Positions 16,830-27,498 of a stretch of DNA of 62,739 nucleotides are shown one piece after another (the first letter of the stretch is position 1; every line of letters begins with the position of its first letter). This stretch comes from an uncultured Desulfobulbaceae bacterium. Its GTDB lineage: Bacteria > Desulfobacterota > Desulfobulbia > Desulfobulbales > Desulfocapsaceae. Where the stretch lies: the NCBI GenBank assembly GCA_903887485.1, contig CAISPV010000005.1, positions 1 through 62,739 of the forward strand, written 5' to 3'. The notes under the pieces were generated by a model. That model was not told the origin of the DNA, did not search any database, and was given only the letters and a program-made list of their open reading frames with translations. The position numbers and the translations under genes were made by a program.

Positions 16830-18509
16830 ATGAATACTAATTTTATTCATCTTCATGTCCACACCCAGTATAGCATGTTGGATGCGACTATCCGTATTCA
16901 AGATCTTCTCGATAAGTGTAAGGAATATGGGATGGACAGCGTTGCCATTACCGATCACGGTGCCATGTATGGTGCGCTTGAGTTCTACGTCAAGGCCAAA
17001 AAAGCTGGAATAAAACCGATCATTGGTTGTGAGTTTTATATGGCACCCGGCAAGCGGACAGATAGGGAGAAAGGACATTTTCACATTGTGCTGCTGGCCA
17101 TGGATTACACTGGCTACAAGAATCTTACGAAAATGGCTGGTATCGCTCAGTTTGAAGGATTTTATCATAAACCTCGTATCGATATGGAGACCCTTGCCTC
17201 TCATAATGAAGGTATTATTGCTCTTACCGCCTGTTTGCACGGTCAGATCCCCTGGCTCATTGGTCACAACGACTTGAAAGGGGCCAGAAAGAAAGCTGAA
17301 GAACTCCTTGATATCTTTGGCGACCGTCTCTACTTCGAACTCCAGGAAAATGGCACCCCCGAACAAACCCTAACTAATATCGGGATGAAACAACTGGCGG
17401 CAGAACTGAAAATCAAAACAGTGGCCACCAGTGACTGCCATTACTTGAACAAGGATGACGCCCATGCTCATGATGTACTCCTTTGCATCCAGAGCAACAG
17501 CACTTTATCAGACCCCAAACGTTTCAAGTTTTCTTCAGACGAATTTTATTTCAAATCACCGGCTGAGATGAAAGAATGCTTCCGGCATACCCCCGAGGCA
17601 ATTGCTGCTACCGTCGAGATTGCAGCACGCTGCAACCTTGAGATCAAATTCGGTGACTATCATTTACCCGTCTTTCCGGTTTCCGAGGGAGAAACACAGG
17701 ATTCCATGTTTGCTACAGCCTGTTGGGATGGTCTGGAAGAGCGGTTTGCGGCCATGCCCAAGGCTGGGATCTTCAACACAACCGTGGATGACCAATACAA
17801 AAAACGGCTGGCCCATGAAATTGATACCATCAATACCATGGGCTTTCCCGGTTGCTTCCTTATCGTTGCCGATTATGTCAACTGGGCAAAAAGTCAGGGT
17901 ATTCAGATTGACGACAGGTGCGGGTCTGGAGGCGGAAGTCTTGCAGCTTACTGTATGCGGATCACCAATATTGACCCCATCACACACAACCTTCTCTTTG
18001 AGCGTTTTCTCAATATCAAACGAAAATCCATGCCAGACTTTGACGTTGAATTCTGCCAGGAAAGACGCGGCGAGGTGATCAAGTATATCAGGCACAAGTA
18101 TGGTAACTCCCATGTTGCCCAAATTCTAAAATACGATATCATGAGGGCGCGTAAGGCTATCCGCAAAGTGGGTCGAGTCATGGACGTCCCCTATGATGAG
18201 ATTGACAAAATCATCAAGCTGATTCCTAAAGGGTCGAAAATGACGATTAGAAAAGCTATTGTTGAGGAACCTCGTCTTCAGGATGCCGCTGACAAGAACC
18301 AAAGAATTGATGAACTGCTGCATGTGGCCCAGTCCCTTGAAGGTATGGCCTGGCAAACATCAACCCATGCGACAAGTATAGTAATTTCTCCCCGACCTGT
18401 TGTTGAATTTTTGCCCACCTGCAAGGGGGATGAGGGTGAAACCCTGACCCAGTATGATTTGAGACATACCGAGATGACCGGTTTGATCAAGTTTGAGATA
18501 GGGTGTTAA
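16830..18509 (+). pseudogene. Truncated DnaE-type DNA polymerase III alpha subunit with intact PHP domain
   Basis: 559 residues, about half of a full alpha subunit (about 1150). The N-terminal PHP domain keeps all the usual metal ligands: HVH (9-11), TDHG, GCEF, GHFH, TACLHG and SDCH. The polymerase part is damaged. The catalytic pair in MPDFDVDF reads MPDFDVEF (Asp to Glu at 407), the conserved GRGSxxGS loop reads RCGSGGGS, and the frame stops as KFEIGC exactly where KFDFLGL should supply the third catalytic Asp. The protein cannot be a processive polymerase. It may be a dead gene or a retained PHP nuclease/phosphatase. The start at 16830 matches the usual DnaE start; 16797 is an alternative. 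Confidence 0.8.
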
Positions 18510-18741
18510 TAGTGGACAGTAGATCAGCTGTGAAATCTTTTTATATTTTGCACCGACTGATGTCGGTCATCAGTGATAGTCACCAATTCCTCATCAAAAA
18601 TGAAGCGTTATCCATTTTCCCGAATTCTTAGCATCCTCGTAGGTAGAAAATACGACTTGGGGTTTTCGATGTGTTGACACCAGGAAAGGAGTAGAACCAC
18701 GAATATTATTAGTGTTGCAACTGACTACCAAATTAGTTTCA

Positions 18742-19917
18742 TTAGCATTTAACACCTGAACACCCGGTCAAAATGGCCTGAATACGCTCACTGTCATAGT
18801 CGGGTATCCGCCAGATCCTGGCCAGGGCCACCGCATTCTCGGCAATCAGCGGGATCTCCTGTTCCGGGATCTTCAGGGCCGCAAGCGATGTGGGGCTGTG
18901 CACCTTTTCAAACCATGCCTCCAAGGCATTAATCCCTTTCTTGGCCCGCTCTTCCATGCTGCCGCTCCGGCAGTCAAACACCCGTTCGGCAAACTGGGCG
19001 AAACGCTGGGGTGTGGCTTGGCATTGATGACGCATCCAGCCGGGGATGACCGCCGAGAGCCCCGCCCCATGGGGGACATTGTAGAGCGCGGACAGGGAGT
19101 GTTCGATCAGGTGCATGGGAAAACCGACCTTGCCGAGGCCCGCCGCAGTCAGGCCGTTCAAGGCCAGGGTGGCGGTCCACATCAGATCGGCGCGTCCCTG
19201 ATAGCTGTTCAGGTCGGCCAGCACCCGGTCGCAGCTCTCCATGGCATTGATGATCAACCCTTCCATGAACCGATCCTGAACCGGGGTGGCTGGATCTTGA
19301 GTGGTGAAGTAGAACTCAAGGACGTGGGCAATGGCATCCACCGCGCCATAGGCGGTGTAGTCGGCGGGAACCGTAAAGGTCGCCTCCGGGTCAAGGATGG
19401 AGGTCTTGGGGTAGAGTTTTTTGTTGGCGAACCCGAATTTCTGTCTGGTCTCCTCATTGGTGATGACCATGCCGGAATTCATCTCCGAGCCGGATGCCGC
19501 CAGGGTCAGGACCGTGGTCAGGGGCAGGGGTGCGGTGACGGATTTCTTGCCGGTAAAGAATTTCCACACATCATAATTCACCACCGCCCCGGCGCAGATC
19601 GCTTTGGCCTCATCAATCACCGATCCGCCGCCGATGGCGCAGACTACCTGGCACTTTTGCTTTTGGGCCAGGGTAATGCCTTCCTGCACATGGCTGAGGA
19701 CAGGATTGGACTGAACCCCGGGATGTTCAACAATCTCGGCCCCGGCCTTGAGCAGGGAATCGGTTGCCTGCTGGTAGATCCCGTTTCGTTTGATGGAGCC
19801 GGAGCCATACACCAGAAGTACCCTGGTGCCAAAGATAACGGTCTCCGTGCCGATGGCAGGGATGGTACCCTTGCCGAAAAGGATCTTGGTGGGATTATGG
19901 AAGACGAAGTTCTGCAT
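18742..19917 (-). CDS. Iron-containing (group III) alcohol dehydrogenase
   Basis: 391 residues, close to YqhD/BdhA-type NAD(P)H-dependent alcohol or butanol dehydrogenases that interconvert aldehydes and alcohols. The dinucleotide-binding AIGGGSVIDEAK and the metal site (AVDAIAHVLEFYF with Asp/His, then HLIEHSLSALYNVPHG) are present. Length is normal. It lies head to tail with rsmA on the minus strand but is biochemically unrelated. The aldehyde substrate is not predictable. Confidence 0.9.
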   Translation of the reverse strand: MQNFVFHNPTKILFGKGTIPAIGTETVIFGTRVLLVYGSGSIKRNGIYQQATDSLLKAGAEIVEHPGVQSNPVLSHVQEGITLAQKQKCQVVCAIGGGSVIDEAKAICAGAVVNYDVWKFFTGKKSVTAPLPLTTVLTLAASGSEMNSGMVITNEETRQKFGFANKKLYPKTSILDPEATFTVPADYTAYGAVDAIAHVLEFYFTTQDPATPVQDRFMEGLIINAMESCDRVLADLNSYQGRADLMWTATLALNGLTAAGLGKVGFPMHLIEHSLSALYNVPHGAGLSAVIPGWMRHQCQATPQRFAQFAERVFDCRSGSMEERAKKGINALEAWFEKVHSPTSLAALKIPEQEIPLIAENAVALARIWRIPDYDSERIQAILTGCSGVKC

Positions 19918-19952
19918 ACTCTTTGAGCATTGAAAGGGAAAGAGGTGACGCT

Positions 19953-20834
19953 CTAATCGGCAAATGCCAGGGTGAGTCGGACAAAATCCTCAAGGGTCAG
20001 ATCCTCAGCCCTGGCCGTTGGCGCGATGCCGGCCTTGCGGATGAGAGCTTCGGTCTGGTGTTTGATCGTTGCCTTGTCCTCTTCCGCGATCAGGGGCAGG
20101 AGCTTGCTGCTGCTCAGGGTGTTGAGCAGGGTCTTGCGCCGCTGGCTGAAGGCGCCGCGGACGACGCGATGGAGCAGGGCATGATCATAGGGCGGGAGGG
20201 CCTTGATCCGCTCGGTCTGCCGGTCAAAATCAATCCGTACCACCACCGAGTCGATCTTGGGTCGGGGATGAAATTCCGCCGGTTTCAGGGTCAGCAGGCG
20301 AGTGACTGTGGCGCAGGCGCTGAGCAGAACTGTGGGCACCCCATATTGCTTGGTGCCGGGCTGGGCGGTGAGCCGGTCGGCCACTTCCTTTTGCAGCATG
20401 ATGGTGGCCCAGGCCATCTTTTCCTGGTTCTCAATCAGTTTGAACAGAAAGGGATTGGAGATGGAGTAGGGCAGGTTGGCCATGATCTTGATCGGCCCCT
20501 GGCACTGCTCAAAGAGGGCCTGAAAATCAGCCTGCAACACATCCTGGTGGATCAGGGTAACATTTTCCGGCAGGTCTGCTTCTTCCTGATGAAACCTGAT
20601 AATGCCGCTGTCGATTTCCAGGCCGATAACCTGTCTGGCGGCGCGGGCCAGTGGCCGGGTGAGGGCTCCAAGCCCAACACCCACCTCCAGGATGATGTCA
20701 TCGCCTGTTATCCTGCCCGCATGGACAATGGCCTCAGCCGTCCCGGTATGGACAAGGAAATTCTGGCCAAACCGTTTTTTGGGGGTCAGATGATGTTTTT
20801 CGAGAGATGATTTCGTATTATGAGCTGTGGTCAT
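19953..20834 (-). CDS. rsmA: 16S rRNA (adenine1518/1519-N6)-dimethyltransferase RsmA (KsgA)
   Basis: 293-residue SAM-dependent enzyme that dimethylates two adenines in the helix 45 loop of 16S rRNA during 30S maturation. It shows KKRFGQNFLVH, the SAM site ILEVGVGLGALT, the Glu-containing VIGLEIDS and the catalytic NLPYSIS motif, plus PRPKIDSVVVRI. Length is near normal. It lies between the phosphoesterase and alcohol dehydrogenase genes on the same strand. Confidence 0.96.
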   Translation of the reverse strand: MTTAHNTKSSLEKHHLTPKKRFGQNFLVHTGTAEAIVHAGRITGDDIILEVGVGLGALTRPLARAARQVIGLEIDSGIIRFHQEEADLPENVTLIHQDVLQADFQALFEQCQGPIKIMANLPYSISNPFLFKLIENQEKMAWATIMLQKEVADRLTAQPGTKQYGVPTVLLSACATVTRLLTLKPAEFHPRPKIDSVVVRIDFDRQTERIKALPPYDHALLHRVVRGAFSQRRKTLLNTLSSSKLLPLIAEEDKATIKHQTEALIRKAGIAPTARAEDLTLEDFVRLTLAFAD

Positions 20835-20854
20835 GCAATTACCATAATGTGATC

Positions 20855-21583
20855 CTAATTTAATTTTCGCCCCTGGCGAAACATGTCAGTATATATCTCC
20901 GGCAGATGCTGCCGGCGTAAGACCGTTATCACCTCTTCCACCGGATACGGGATACGGTGGAGATCGACCTCGATATCCTGTCCTGAGAGGGTCAGGGTGG
21001 CGCAACTGGCCTCTGGATTCCCATCAAGCATCCTGCCGACGCTTCCCGGATTGATGAAGTGAGTTGCCTGAATGTGTTTATGGTAGGGCGTATGGGAGTG
21101 GCCGGTGACAACGATCTCGCAGTGTGACAGCTGGCTGAGCTCCTGGAAACGGCTGTCCGGGGTATGGGCGAAGAGCAGTTCCCTGGGGTGGTCAGGGCTG
21201 CCATGGAAGAGACCGATGGTGAAATCTCCAAGCTCCAGTATCTGTGAGTCTTCCAGGGAGAGCAGGTACTCTTTGCTCCGGGCGTTCAAGGCCTGCACCG
21301 TTGACCGGTACATGATCCGTTTTTCTTCGTCATGGGGTTTTTTAAAGGTCTCCCCCTGGAGCAGGGTTATGACTTTCTGGTCGGTATTTCCGAGGATGGA
21401 ATAGGTCTTTCGGTCTTGCAGCCACTGCAATGTCTCGTTGGGGAAAGGGGCGTACACCGTTGAGTCTCCACAGTTGCAGATGGCGTCAAAGGGCTTATCG
21501 GCAAAGTTGTCGGCAAAGAAGCGGTCAATGGCAATCAGGGCGGGAAGGTTCCCATGGATATCCGACAGAAGAAGGATCCGCAT
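20855..21583 (-). CDS. YfcE/MJ0936-type metallophosphoesterase
   Basis: 242 residues with the calcineurin-like metal motifs in order: DIHGN (residues 8-12), CGDSTVYAP, LGNTD, GHSHTPYHK and the family-specific NPGSVGR. Such enzymes hydrolyse phosphodiesters in vitro. The region between the first and second motifs is longer than in YfcE. It sits just upstream of rsmA, 20 bases apart, so the two are probably cotranscribed. Confidence 0.88.
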   Translation of the reverse strand: MRILLLSDIHGNLPALIAIDRFFADNFADKPFDAICNCGDSTVYAPFPNETLQWLQDRKTYSILGNTDQKVITLLQGETFKKPHDEEKRIMYRSTVQALNARSKEYLLSLEDSQILELGDFTIGLFHGSPDHPRELLFAHTPDSRFQELSQLSHCEIVVTGHSHTPYHKHIQATHFINPGSVGRMLDGNPEASCATLTLSGQDIEVDLHRIPYPVEEVITVLRRQHLPEIYTDMFRQGRKLN

Positions 21584-21791
21584 AACAAGTGGCTGGTAGA
21601 GGTGGAATTGGCAGGACGTCTCTTCATTTAAACGGTTGTAATTCTACACGTGAAAGGGGAAAGAGGAAACCTCTTTATTTTTAACTGGCATATTGGGCAG
21701 GATGAATGGTAGCTTTTTTCACCTGATGAACGAACTTTATTTCTCATCGTCGCTTGCTTGTTTTTGTCTCTCTCCTGATTGAGAAACGAAA

Positions 21792-24296
21792 ATGCACCCT
21801 CCTGGTCAAAACTATAACGGGCTCATGCAGAAAGGCTTTATTGAAGAACAGATCCAGGGGATCGTCGAACGGGTCACGTATCATAACACCGAGTCTGGCT
21901 GGTCGGTGTTGCGGGTGAAGTGTTTCAACGACCATGAGGCCGTGGCCGTGACCGTGCACCAGACCCGTGTTTTTGCCGGGGCGACCATGAAATTCTTCGG
22001 CTCCTGGATGACACATCCCAGCTACGGCAGGCAGTTCAAGGCGGTGCGCGCCGAGGAGCAGAAACCGGCGACTGCCGCTGGTCTTGAAAAGTATCTTGGC
22101 TCCGGCCTCATCAAAGGGGTGGGGCCCAAGACCGCCCGCAAGATTGTCAGTTATTTCGGCAAGCAGACCCTTGATATCTTTGAAGACCGGATTGAGGACC
22201 TGCTCCTGGTGCCGGGCATCGCCCACAAAAAACTGGCCGGGATCAAGACGGCCTGGGAAGAACATCGGGCGGTGCGGGAGGTGATGCTCTTTTTACAGGG
22301 GCATGGGATCTCCACCCTCTTTGCCGTCCGCATCTATAAGAAATACGGCGATCAGGCCGTCGCCCTTGTTCGCGAGAATCCCTACCGGCTGGCGGATGAC
22401 TTTTACGGTATCGGCTTTTTTTCGGCCGACAAGGTTGCCCTCTCCCTTGGCCTGGAGCTGGACTCAGAGCTCAGGATCATGGCCGCCATCCGGCATATCC
22501 TGGCGGCCTCCCGGGAACAGGGCCATTGTTTTCTTACCAGCAGCCAGATCCTGAGCCAGATCAGGGAACTCCTGGAGCTGGATCTGGCCGGTCGGCTGGA
22601 GTCCTATCTTGATTCCATGGAGCGGGATAATCTGCTCAAGACCCGCTTTCTGGAAATGGACGGCATGGCCGCACTTCCTTGTTATTATTCCAAGACGCTC
22701 TATTATGATGAACAGAATTGCGCCGAATGGTTGCGACAACTTTGTGCCCCCCTGGCCATTGATGAAAAAAGGGTGGAGCAATGGCTGCAGTCCTACAGTG
22801 CGACCCAGAATCTGCAACTGAGCCCCGAGCAACATGGCGCTGTGGCCGGTATTGCCTCCTGCCGGTGCGCGATTCTGACCGGGGGGCCGGGTTGCGGCAA
22901 GACTACCACCACCAAGACCCTGGTCAAGTTGTTGCAGGCCATGGGGCTGAATGTGACCCTGGCCGCGCCCACGGGTCGTGCGGCCCAGCGCATGGGGGAG
23001 GTGATCGGCGATGAGGCCAGGACCATCCACCGGTTGCTGGAGTATCAGGGCGGCGGCTTCAAGCGCAACCGGGAGCAGCCTCTGCTCCTCGACTGTCTGG
23101 TTGTCGATGAGTGTTCCATGCTCGATATCAGCCTGACCGCGGCCTTGCTGGCTGCGATTCCTGAAGGGGCGCGCCTTGTTTTGATCGGAGATGCCGATCA
23201 GTTGCCATCGGTGGGGGCCGGCAATGTGCTGGCGGATCTGATCGCTTCCGGTGTTGTTCCTGTCTTTACCCTGAACAAGGTGTTCCGTCAGGCCGGGGAG
23301 TCTTCCATTATCCGTTTTGCCCATGCTATTAACGCCGGCGAGGTTCCGCAGATTCCTTCACCTTTCAAGCAGCCTGGCCTGTGGAGCGAAAAGGCTGACT
23401 GTCTGTTTCTTGATTCCAACGAGGCCACGAAAGAACAGCTGCGGGTCATTGCCAGGGTACGGGACCATTTGAAGACCGCCGGAGTTGATGCCGAAGCCCT
23501 TTTTGGTGCGGAGCATCTTTTTACAGGAATTGACGAAGAGCCGTTACATCAGAAGATGAGGCATGAGCTTGACTTGCCGGATAAATACAGCCATATCAAT
23601 TTTGGTCTGCTCCAGACTGCGGAAAACAGCGCCGATGAACTGCGGTCAGTCCTGAAAAAGGTGCATCCCTGGTCATCCCTCTATTACGGCCTGACCGCCC
23701 AGGAGGTGATCGTCAGGCTTTATACCGAATGGATCCCCAAATATTTCGGCAGAGAGTGCGAGATCCAGGTGCTCTCACCCATGACCAGAGGGAGTCTGGG
23801 CACGGCAATACTCAATCGCACCCTGCAGCAGACGGTCAATCCTGCAGGCGAGAGCAAGGGGCAACTGGTTCTCGGTGAGCGGATATTCAGGGTGGGGGAC
23901 CGGGTGATTCATCGCCGCAACAACTATGACCTTGGGGTCTACAACGGCGATATCGGTCAGATCAGTGCGGTGAACGCCCTTGATCTGACCTGTGTGGTGC
24001 GCTTTTTTGCGGGCGGCCGCGAGGTGGAATATCAGCCGGATCAGATCAGTGAGCTCGATCTGGCCTATGCCATCACCATCCACAAGTCGCAGGGCAGTGA
24101 GTTTGATTGTGTGATTATCCCCATTGTCAGCCAGCATTTCAAGATGCTCTTCTGCAATCTTGTCTATACCGGTCTGACCAGGGCCAAAAAGCTGGCGGTT
24201 TTTGTGGGAACCAGACAGGCCTTTTCCATGGCGGTCAGGAATGTGGACACGGCCAGACGGCAGACGGCGCTGGCTGCCTTGTTGCGGGCTCAATGA
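21792..24296 (+). CDS. recD2: RecD2-family ATP-dependent DNA helicase
   Basis: 834 residues of the SF1B RecD2/TraA-like family, 5'-3' helicases that act in repair without RecBC. The N-terminal OB-like and helix-hairpin-helix part (GSGLIKGVGPKTARKIVSYF) precedes the helicase core: Walker A LTGGPGCGKTTT, APTGRAAQR, VVDECSMLD (Walker B), GDADQLPSVGAGNVL, FRQAGESSIIRFA and the C-terminal TIHKSQGSEFD. A segment of about 120 residues between motif IV and the C-terminal SH3-like part (from LWSEKADC to VIVRLYTEW) looks longer than usual. ATG 21792 is chosen; ATG 21825 is also possible. Confidence 0.9.
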   Translation: MHPPGQNYNGLMQKGFIEEQIQGIVERVTYHNTESGWSVLRVKCFNDHEAVAVTVHQTRVFAGATMKFFGSWMTHPSYGRQFKAVRAEEQKPATAAGLEKYLGSGLIKGVGPKTARKIVSYFGKQTLDIFEDRIEDLLLVPGIAHKKLAGIKTAWEEHRAVREVMLFLQGHGISTLFAVRIYKKYGDQAVALVRENPYRLADDFYGIGFFSADKVALSLGLELDSELRIMAAIRHILAASREQGHCFLTSSQILSQIRELLELDLAGRLESYLDSMERDNLLKTRFLEMDGMAALPCYYSKTLYYDEQNCAEWLRQLCAPLAIDEKRVEQWLQSYSATQNLQLSPEQHGAVAGIASCRCAILTGGPGCGKTTTTKTLVKLLQAMGLNVTLAAPTGRAAQRMGEVIGDEARTIHRLLEYQGGGFKRNREQPLLLDCLVVDECSMLDISLTAALLAAIPEGARLVLIGDADQLPSVGAGNVLADLIASGVVPVFTLNKVFRQAGESSIIRFAHAINAGEVPQIPSPFKQPGLWSEKADCLFLDSNEATKEQLRVIARVRDHLKTAGVDAEALFGAEHLFTGIDEEPLHQKMRHELDLPDKYSHINFGLLQTAENSADELRSVLKKVHPWSSLYYGLTAQEVIVRLYTEWIPKYFGRECEIQVLSPMTRGSLGTAILNRTLQQTVNPAGESKGQLVLGERIFRVGDRVIHRRNNYDLGVYNGDIGQISAVNALDLTCVVRFFAGGREVEYQPDQISELDLAYAITIHKSQGSEFDCVIIPIVSQHFKMLFCNLVYTGLTRAKKLAVFVGTRQAFSMAVRNVDTARRQTALAALLRAQ

Positions 24297-24329
24297 AAGG
24301 ACAATAATTTAACAGGAGGATTGTGGCAA

Positions 24330-24770
24330 ATGGAATACAGAACAGGAACGCTCGGGCGGGTGATCATGGCCCGTTTCGATCAGGGCGATGATCTGCTGGA
24401 AGGTTTGCAGGAGCTGGTAAGGAAGGAGAGCCTGCGCGCGTGCTGGTTTCAGATCCTGGGCGGCCTGCGGCAGGCCGGGGTCGTGACCGGGCCAAAAGAA
24501 CCGACCATGCCGCCTGATCCGGTATGGGCCGAGGTGGACGGGGCCCGCGAGGTGGTGGGCAGCGGTTCGGTCTACTGGGAGGCAGACGAGCCGCGCATCC
24601 ATCTTCATGCGGCCATGGGTCACCATGGCGAGACCATGACGGCCTGTGTCCGCAGAAATACCAGGGTCTATCTTATCCTGGAGGTCCTTCTCTTTGAACT
24701 GCAGGGGATGGATATCACCCGGCCCTATTTTGCCGAAGGTGGATTTAACCGTCTTACCTTTGGAAATTAG
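24330..24770 (+). CDS. PPC/DUF296-domain protein
   Basis: 146 residues comprising a single PPC (DUF296) domain, the fold shared with plant AT-hook proteins and small bacterial proteins thought to bind nucleic acid or a small ligand. The signature RIHLHAAMG is visible, as is an N-terminal hydrophobic strand set. The ATG at 24330 is preceded by AGGAGGA at a normal distance. Its 3' end is duplicated near 50.7 kb, so this gene marks the left boundary of a probable insertion. Confidence 0.8.
   Translation: MEYRTGTLGRVIMARFDQGDDLLEGLQELVRKESLRACWFQILGGLRQAGVVTGPKEPTMPPDPVWAEVDGAREVVGSGSVYWEADEPRIHLHAAMGHHGETMTACVRRNTRVYLILEVLLFELQGMDITRPYFAEGGFNRLTFGN
24728..24770 (+). repeat. Left copy of duplicated DUF296 gene 3' end (probable island boundary)
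   Basis: Starting TTTTGCCGAAGG, 24 bases here are identical to 50689-50712, and similarity continues past the stop codon at reduced identity. The right copy lies 26 kb away in the same orientation. Confidence 0.75.
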
Positions 24771-24912
24771 GTGGTTGGTTTTTTTTGTGATATAACTAAG
24801 CTGTCTTAGAGGTGATCTGTCAGCTTTTGCGTTGTGGCTGAATACCCTGTCACGATGGAAAGGATATGAGCATGACGACCGTGTGTGGCTGAAGCCGATT
24901 GACGGTAGATAA

Positions 24913-26855
<1,943 letters not shown>

Positions 26856-26863
<8 letters not shown>

Positions 26864-27191
26864 AAAACCGGGAATCAAGCGGACGAAAGAGCGGACGGCG
26901 TTCAGTCGGGAGGTCGGCGCCAAGGCGGCGCGCAAGATTAAGGCCCGCGAGTCCATTCAGGACGTCTGGTTCGGCTTGGGCATGATGGGGCTTATCGGCT
27001 GGTCAGTGGTGGTTCCGACGCTGCTCGGCGCGGCGCTCGGTATCTGGCTGGACAAGCACTATCCGGGAAAGCATTCCTGGACGCTGGCGCTGCTGTTCAT
27101 CGGCCTGGGTCTCGGCTGTCTGAATGCCTGGCACTGGGTGGCCAGGGAAGACAAGGCCATGCGGGAGGAACAGGAGGATAAAGATGACTGA
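26856..27191 (+). CDS. atpQ: N-ATPase AtpQ-like (AtpI family) membrane protein
   Basis: 111 residues with a basic N terminus and two membrane helices (VWFGLGMMGLIGWSVVVPTL and a second around TLALLFIGLGLGCL), then a charged tail. It belongs to the AtpI/PF09527-like group found as AtpQ in N-ATPase operons, where it is thought to assist c-ring assembly or bind Mg2+/Ca2+. It starts with GTG and overlaps atpC by eight bases. Confidence 0.8.
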
Positions 27192-27498
27192 GACTTTGCG
27201 ACTGGCGCCGGCTGTGGTGGCTGGCATTGTGCTCGGGGCGATTTTCTTCGGCGGGCTTTGGTGGACGGTTCGCAAGTGTATTTCGTCCAAACAGCCGGCG
27301 TTCTGGCTCTTCGGCAGCCTGTTGCTCAGAACGGGCATTGCCTTGACCGGGTTTTATTTTGTCTCCGGCGGTCATTGGCAGCGGTTGCTGGCCTCTCTTC
27401 TCGGATTTGTCATCACCCGTTTCCTTGTGACGCGGCTTACCCGGCCGCCGCTCGAACATCACCACTCTCCCGCAAAAGAGGCCAGCCATGCGCCTTAG
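27184..27498 (+). CDS. atpR: N-ATPase subunit AtpR
   Basis: 104 residues with three membrane helices; the Arg in LLLRTGIALTGFYFV lies in the middle of a helix. AtpR is unique to N-ATPases and its intramembrane Arg was proposed to interact with the c-subunit carboxylate. The start at 27184 has GGAGG upstream. It overlaps the AtpQ gene and the a-subunit gene, so translation is probably coupled. Confidence 0.85.
   Translation: MTETLRLAPAVVAGIVLGAIFFGGLWWTVRKCISSKQPAFWLFGSLLLRTGIALTGFYFVSGGHWQRLLASLLGFVITRFLVTRLTRPPLEHHHSPAKEASHAP

Noticed and set aside
18898-19926. 342-codon open frame opposite the alcohol dehydrogenase
   Set aside because: Gly-rich translation without motifs; the dehydrogenase is intact on the other strand.
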